Under the pieces are notes generated by a model. The model made no database searches. It was not told where the DNA came from and worked only from the letters and a program-made list of their open reading frames with translations. From positions 1 to 11,530 of the forward strand of contig CAKUVA010000039.1 in the NCBI GenBank assembly GCA_934693135.1: 11,530 nt of DNA, given 5' to 3'. Positions 6,639 to 11,530 of the stretch are shown here, piece after piece. The stretch is from an uncultured Bacteroidales bacterium (GTDB lineage: Bacteria > Bacteroidota > Bacteroidia > Bacteroidales > UBA932). How positions within the stretch are numbered: position 1 is the stretch's first letter; each line of letters starts with the position of its first letter. The translations under genes were made by a program, and so were the position numbers.

Positions 6639-9600
6639 CTACTTTCTTTTCACAAGGAACACTGGGAGAACAAAGACAAGCGCAATGACAGAGAATGCCA
6701 TACCGCCGATAGTGCCTATTGCGAAATCGAACCAAAACACTTCCTTAGGACCATCCGTCAAGAACGGCAGAAGGCCGAGGATAGTAGAAAGAATCGTGAG
6801 CATTATAGGGTTTATCTTGTGGTTCCAAGCCCTGATATATGCCTGAAGTTCCTTGGCAGCAGAATCGGAAGGTGATACGTTGCGCGGTATGTAACGGCTA
6901 CATTGTGACTGCCAAGTACTCACAAGATAGATTCCAGCATTGACCACGACACCGCAGAGCATAACAAACGCGGCAAAACCACCTTGATCGAACGAGAAAT
7001 CGGAAAGTCCAAATACTAAAAATAGTCCTATAAATGAAACAGGTATCATGAATATCACGGCTAAAGGATAACGCACCGATTCGAACTCCATAGCAAGCAT
7101 GACGTATATAGTTAGGATAATCAGAAGAATCAGCCAGGCGTACCTTTCCTTATGTTCTTCAAACCAGCCTCCATACGGATTCTCCGCGTGATAACCTACT
7201 GGAAGAACTTCATCGTTCATATATTTCACTGCTTCATCAGTCACTTTCTTTGCAAGTTCGTAGCTGCCTATAAAATCGTAGCAGACATTCAGTTCATAGG
7301 ATTGATTTTTCTTTTTTATGTCAATACCTGAACGCTTCTTGGTGATATTCCCGATGTCTGTCAATGTCATTTTCACAGAGTCGACTTCCACTGGTTCATT
7401 AAGAACATGCCACAAATCATAAGAATCAGTGGCGGAAGAGCGCAACACAACCTCCGTCATATCCCCGTTCACTCGCATTGACCCAATAGATTCATCATAC
7501 AGAAGCGATGATAAGGCACCATAGTAGGCATAAGGATCGGCACCAGTAGTTACAAGACGGCTAAAATCATAATCGAGGACGAATTCAGTGGAAGGACGAC
7601 CACTCCATCCGGAGCTCCAGATTTCAAGACCAGACACCCTGCGGTGCTGGGAAAGATGCGCTACAAGCTTTTCTGCGTAGCCATAAAGTTCCTTGTAATT
7701 ATACCCATAAAGGGACACACGGTTGGACTTGTAGTCAGATATTATGTTATTGTTAAAATAATTATCGTCCACTCCGCTAACAGACCAGTTCGCACCACCG
7801 AAGTTTATAGCCATTCCTGTCACCTGTGACTTTAGCATTGACGGAAACGATGTATTCTCGTACTCTGGGCGAAACTCGACTGTTATGGTAGCCTCATCGT
7901 AAGAATCAATACTCGTTGCAAACACTGAAATCTCGTCAAAAGAGGCAAGATAGTTTTCCATAGATTTCACCACTTCGTTCAGTTGTTGCACAGAACAACC
8001 TTCTGGCATTCCAGCACGGATATAGAGTGTCTTTTTCTCAGGTTCACGATAGAAATTTGCTCTATCAAGAGCACGATAGAACATGCCGAATGTAGAACCT
8101 GCCCATTTATCAATCAAAGTGCGGTTGTCCGAATATGGTTTCCACGACAGAATAGGTCTTACGACTTTCTCATAGAATTGTCCTTGCTCTTTCTCTTCTG
8201 GTTGAGGGATCAAGAACAACGGGATGCCGAAAACTAACACAAATATGATGGCGTATACCCAGCGATGTTGTATTCCCCATAATATATATTTGGAATACAA
8301 CATATTCCATCTAACCACACGACGTCGACGGCGAAATGATGCAGAATATGCCGTCTTACGCACAGGAAGATATTCCATAATAGCTGGAATGAAGAAGAAC
8401 GCCACAGCAAGTGATATGCACAAGTTTATGGCCACCACCCAAATAAAATCAGTAAGGTTACCACGTTCAGATTCCGGAAGCAACAATATCAGAAGCAACG
8501 CCGCCACAGTCGTAAATATGGCCGCCACCAAATCGGTGAATACGTTTCTATCATGGTAATATCCATAATGGTCAGCCATGACTATAGTAGTATCAATGAC
8601 AATGCCCAAGGATACTGTTATTCCGGCCATCGTGTATATGTGCACAGGAATCCGCAGAAATGCATAGAACGCCACAGCGATGAGCAGGTTCACTGCTAAT
8701 GCAGCCATAACAATGACCATGCTCCGCCAAGACCGATTTACCATGAACACAAAAAGTAGTAGAATGAGCAGACATAACCCTGTACGTACATATATCTTAT
8801 TCAGTTCTTCTGCCACATGTTCCGATGCGTCATATCCAATACTTACGGTTATCTCTTTAGGAAATGATTTCTGAAGCAGAGACATTTTCCTCCGCACAGC
8901 GTCTGCAGTGGAAACCAAGTTAGCATCTCCAGCGACAGATACCGACAAAGTTATAGTGTTCAAGCCATTGATGCGATAATAACTATCTGGGAGCGATTCG
9001 ACGTATTTCCATGTAGCGATGTCACGAAGATATACAATATGGTCGCCAGAGCTTTTCACCGGAATAGAACCAAAATCGTCGTCACCTCCTACTTCAAGCC
9101 GTACCGCCATAAGCTCGGAAGAAGATTTTGATTGGATATCCGTCATACCAAGAACTTGTTTTCCATACTTGATAGAAAAAGCCTTGGAAATATCATCAGC
9201 ATGAATTCCAAACGATGCAACCTTGTCTGCATCGAATGTTATTACCCAATGAAAAGGAGTAGAGCCTCCAACTTGAACCTTGTCGACTCCATGCAATAAC
9301 GATATCGGCTGCTGTATGTTACGCACTGCAAAACGGCTCAGCTCTTGTGATGGAAGACTTCCCTTTATAAGATAAGTAATAGCGGTTGTACTCTTGTTGC
9401 CGTTCACATCCAAAGAAATGGAAGGATATGTGACTGACTTGGGAAGACTTGGATAGACATTGCGTATGGCAGATGCGACATCGAAACGTGCTGCAGTCAT
9501 GTCAATTTTCTTATCGAAAGACACTGTAACGGAACCAGAGCCTTTGCGTGATATAGAAGACGTACCAGAGCATCCCTTCAAACCAGAGAGCACGCCTTCA

Positions 9601-9791
9601 AGCTTGGATGTCGCTTCCGATTCCACCACTTCGGATGAGGCTCCGCCCATTCTGTAAGATACTGTAACAGAATGACCACCAGATGCAGGTTTGTATTGTA
9701 TCCGAAGCATACTGAATGAGGCAATGCCGATTACCGACATCGCTACCATCACCAGTATTACCGAAAACGGCGAAAATCTTATCTTCTTCAT
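6639..9791 (-). CDS. RND-family efflux transporter, inner-membrane subunit (second of pair)
   Basis: Proton-driven inner-membrane pump subunit of a tripartite envelope efflux system. The 1050-residue protein has the full AcrB-like layout: TM1 at 10-30, first periplasmic porter region to about 330, TM2-TM6 at about 333-475, TM7 near 508-528, second periplasmic region to about 875, and TM8-TM12 at 883-1047. Landmarks are GIVIDTTIVMADH (396-408) in TM4, MEFESVRYPLAVI in TM8/9, GVVVNAGIYLV (947-957) in TM10 and NPIMLTILSTILGLLPF (994-1010) in TM11. The TM4 acidic pair of AcrB (Asp407-Asp408) is Asp400-Thr401 here; the AcrB Lys940 site is Asn951; Thr999 matches Thr978. Its ATG overlaps the upstream RND stop by one base (TAATG). 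Drugs, bile salts or metals cannot be distinguished. No adaptor or outer-membrane channel gene is visible. Confidence 0.93.
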   Translation of the reverse strand: MKKIRFSPFSVILVMVAMSVIGIASFSMLRIQYKPASGGHSVTVSYRMGGASSEVVESEATSKLEGVLSGLKGCSGTSSISRKGSGSVTVSFDKKIDMTAARFDVASAIRNVYPSLPKSVTYPSISLDVNGNKSTTAITYLIKGSLPSQELSRFAVRNIQQPISLLHGVDKVQVGGSTPFHWVITFDADKVASFGIHADDISKAFSIKYGKQVLGMTDIQSKSSSELMAVRLEVGGDDDFGSIPVKSSGDHIVYLRDIATWKYVESLPDSYYRINGLNTITLSVSVAGDANLVSTADAVRRKMSLLQKSFPKEITVSIGYDASEHVAEELNKIYVRTGLCLLILLLFVFMVNRSWRSMVIVMAALAVNLLIAVAFYAFLRIPVHIYTMAGITVSLGIVIDTTIVMADHYGYYHDRNVFTDLVAAIFTTVAALLLILLLPESERGNLTDFIWVVAINLCISLAVAFFFIPAIMEYLPVRKTAYSASFRRRRRVVRWNMLYSKYILWGIQHRWVYAIIFVLVFGIPLFLIPQPEEKEQGQFYEKVVRPILSWKPYSDNRTLIDKWAGSTFGMFYRALDRANFYREPEKKTLYIRAGMPEGCSVQQLNEVVKSMENYLASFDEISVFATSIDSYDEATITVEFRPEYENTSFPSMLKSQVTGMAINFGGANWSVSGVDDNYFNNNIISDYKSNRVSLYGYNYKELYGYAEKLVAHLSQHRRVSGLEIWSSGWSGRPSTEFVLDYDFSRLVTTGADPYAYYGALSSLLYDESIGSMRVNGDMTEVVLRSSATDSYDLWHVLNEPVEVDSVKMTLTDIGNITKKRSGIDIKKKNQSYELNVCYDFIGSYELAKKVTDEAVKYMNDEVLPVGYHAENPYGGWFEEHKERYAWLILLIILTIYVMLAMEFESVRYPLAVIFMIPVSFIGLFLVFGLSDFSFDQGGFAAFVMLCGVVVNAGIYLVSTWQSQCSRYIPRNVSPSDSAAKELQAYIRAWNHKINPIMLTILSTILGLLPFLTDGPKEVFWFDFAIGTIGGMAFSVIALVFVLPVFLVKRK

Positions 9792-11530
9792 TATCTTCTA
9801 TAGACAGACCAGTACAATGCCGGAAGGACGAAAAGGCTCACCAACGTTCCAACAGTCATTCCTGCAATTATCACCAACGACATCGGATACTGGAGCTCAT
9901 CTCCCATGTTTCCACGACTGAGGAACGGCACCACAGCCAGTATCGTAGTCAATGATGTCATTATTATCGCTTTCATCCTGCGACCGCTCGCCTCCACCAC
10001 GGCATGTTTCAATTCCATTCCTCCACAGCGCAGACGATTTATTGTATCCACCTTAAGAATAGAGTCATTTATCACAATTCCACTGACTACTACAAGACCT
10101 ATGAGTGACATCAGATTTATCGACACACCGGACACCCATAGCACAAGAAGACCAGCGAACACATCCACAACAATCTCAGACATTATAAGAAGCGGCTGAA
10201 GAAGAGACTCGAACTGTGAAGCAAGTATCAAATATAGAAGTATCACGGCGATGAGGAATATCACAATCATCTCCTCAGCCATCTCACGCGAAGAGAACCA
10301 TGAACCACTGAATGACACCTCAAAATCACCCTTGTGCAAAAGTGCATCACGAACAACAGACATAGTTTCTTGTACTTTTTTCTGAGGAACATCCAGTTCA
10401 AGAGGATAATAGTTACCCTCGACTCCTGACACAATGCTCTTCAAATCCTTCACATACGTCTGCCTCATCATGACAGATACAGGCACATTTTTTATATAGG
10501 TCTTCTGCAACATTTCCCAAAGCGACTTCTTGTCAGTTCCCGTCACGACTGGCAACGTCCTTGCCCCCTGGACAATCGTGAACAGACGGTTCTGATTCAT
10601 CGCATTCTTCAGCACAGACACCAAATCAGAGTACGACACATCGTAAAGAGCCATTTTATCTGGATCAGCAATGAACAACATGTCGGTCTTTTCTGGAACT
10701 TCAGCGATGCGTGTCCACGGCAATGCTGAACGGATGTCAGCCAAAGCATCATGTAGCTTCCTTGTATCCAACTCTGGAGAAGATACAGGACAAAGGTGGG
10801 CAACAAGCTCTGGCTCGGAACTTCCGAACACCATGTCGAATATATTGCCGGCAATTCCGAAAGACCAGTCGGCCGATGGATATGCAGACATGTATTCAGC
10901 TGCAGCTGCTTGCGTCTTTTCCAATGTCTCAGCCCCTGAACACTTCATATAGATTAAAGCCTCTGAAGCTCCAAGATCTCCGCTATGTCCGAGAATGAAC
11001 TGCTGCAAACCAGCCATCGAGGTAACCTGCTCCGTACTGGCAGAAACCACCTTTTCAAGCCCTGCTACCCTGGCAACATTCTCCTCAATGGACACCTGTT
11101 CGTTCCAGTCAATATTCATAACCATCTCATCATACGTCATCTCAGGCAACTGAGTTTTAGGCATATAGATAAAACAAAGCACTGTACCAACCATTGCTAC
11201 TACCAGTATTCCCCAGGCAACAGCGCTATGCCGAATAAACCAGTTCACGCATCGCTCTTCCAAACGAAGCATAGGTTCATGAATGGAATGACTTGCCAAA
11301 AACCTTGCAGGAAGGAAGCATGACTGGCGACGATACCACAGCCAATAATACACAGGAATCACAGTTATAGTCACCACATAAGATGTAAGAAGCACTATCG
11401 TCACAGACATTGCTTGGTCATAAAACAAAGCCCCTGCCATCCCACTGACAAACACTAACGGAAGAAATACTGCACAAGTAGTAAGAACAGAACTCAACAT
11501 CGGCCCTGCAACCTCGCCAGTACCACGAAG
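9791..11530 (-). CDS. RND-family efflux transporter, inner-membrane subunit (first of pair; 5' part outside window)
   Basis: The frame is open to the right edge, giving 579 residues of the C-terminal half of an AcrB-like protein. Numbering from the Met codon at 11498-11500: the residues before it (RGTGEVAGP) plus TTCAVFLPLVFVSGMAG are the loop after TM4 and TM5. Then come TM6 (about 33-53), TM7 (92-112), the second periplasmic porter region to about 408, and TM8-TM12 (410-430, 436-456, 460-484, 510-527 and 540-565). ASQFESLLQPLLIM and GIVINDSILKVDTIN (474-488) are typical of Bacteroidota RND proteins. The TM4 proton-relay residues and first porter domain lie outside the window. The stop TAA shares its last base with the ATG of the next RND gene. 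The protein ends normally (FVLPALYWSVYRR), so this is not the broken front half of the following gene. Adaptor and possibly outer-membrane genes may lie further right. Confidence 0.93.
   Translation of the reverse strand, partial: LRGTGEVAGPMLSSVLTTCAVFLPLVFVSGMAGALFYDQAMSVTIVLLTSYVVTITVIPVYYWLWYRRQSCFLPARFLASHSIHEPMLRLEERCVNWFIRHSAVAWGILVVAMVGTVLCFIYMPKTQLPEMTYDEMVMNIDWNEQVSIEENVARVAGLEKVVSASTEQVTSMAGLQQFILGHSGDLGASEALIYMKCSGAETLEKTQAAAAEYMSAYPSADWSFGIAGNIFDMVFGSSEPELVAHLCPVSSPELDTRKLHDALADIRSALPWTRIAEVPEKTDMLFIADPDKMALYDVSYSDLVSVLKNAMNQNRLFTIVQGARTLPVVTGTDKKSLWEMLQKTYIKNVPVSVMMRQTYVKDLKSIVSGVEGNYYPLELDVPQKKVQETMSVVRDALLHKGDFEVSFSGSWFSSREMAEEMIVIFLIAVILLYLILASQFESLLQPLLIMSEIVVDVFAGLLVLWVSGVSINLMSLIGLVVVSGIVINDSILKVDTINRLRCGGMELKHAVVEASGRRMKAIIMTSLTTILAVVPFLSRGNMGDELQYPMSLVIIAGMTVGTLVSLFVLPALYWSVYRR

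Noticed and set aside
7983..8559. Plus-strand frames opposite the RND genes
   Set aside because: These are short frames antisense to continuous conserved RND coding sequence, without recognisable motifs.
6639..11530. One RND gene broken by a frameshift into two pieces
   Set aside because: The upstream frame ends with a normal RND C-terminus and the downstream frame has its own complete TM1 and first porter domain, so they are two genes.
1..11530. CRISPR arrays, insertion sequences, tRNA or rRNA genes, phage or defence islands
   Set aside because: I saw no regularly spaced repeats, transposase-like frames, cloverleaf sequences or defence-type proteins; every long frame is explained by core or efflux genes.

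Overview
The window looks like chromosomal DNA of a Bacteroidota bacterium, most likely order Bacteroidales. The evidence is the thrS-infC-rpmI-rplT block, a DUF4199-type membrane protein next to a family 2 glycosyltransferase, a Bacteroidota-style long signal peptidase I, promoter-like TAnnTTTG (-7) boxes, and an almost complete lack of Shine-Dalgarno sequences. I cannot assign a genus from sequence alone.

Layout. Positions 1-4917 are read on the minus strand in the order thrS (threonyl-tRNA synthetase), infC (IF3), rpmI (bL35), rplT (bL20), lepB (signal peptidase I), rpmB (bL28, cut by the left edge). This is a translation and secretion housekeeping cluster with gaps of 0-85 nt. Two small stem-loops lie in the infC-rpmI and rpmI-rplT gaps. 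A second promoter may sit before rpmB. The intergenic region at 4918-5058 carries two back-to-back -7 boxes that form an inverted repeat. They drive thrS leftward and a two-gene plus-strand unit rightward: a four-TM DUF4199-like protein and a membrane-anchored GT2 polyprenyl-phosphate-type glycosyltransferase. That unit converges, across a 28-nt gap, on a minus-strand pair of RND efflux transporter genes (6639-11530). The upstream RND gene runs off the right edge; the two overlap by one base (TAATG).

How the genes work together. The left block supplies threonyl-tRNA, initiation and 50S assembly components, and is a classical target of IF3 and L20 autoregulation. The middle pair probably modifies a lipid-linked sugar or a cell-surface glycan. 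The right pair probably forms an RND pump, perhaps heteromeric; its periplasmic adaptor and outer-membrane channel are not in the window.

Most notable observation. infC has no ATG, GTG or TTG that could start a full-length IF3. A perfect AGGAGGA lies 7 nt before an in-frame ATC, giving a 214-residue IF3 with a Pro/Gly/Arg/Lys-rich N-terminal extension. It is the only strong Shine-Dalgarno I see before any gene here. Other points are the overlapping divergent promoters, the D-to-T change in the TM4 proton-relay pair of the complete RND protein, and candidate L20-responsive hairpins. I found no CRISPR array, mobile element, tRNA, rRNA or clear novel multigene system; most of the window is conserved core genome.
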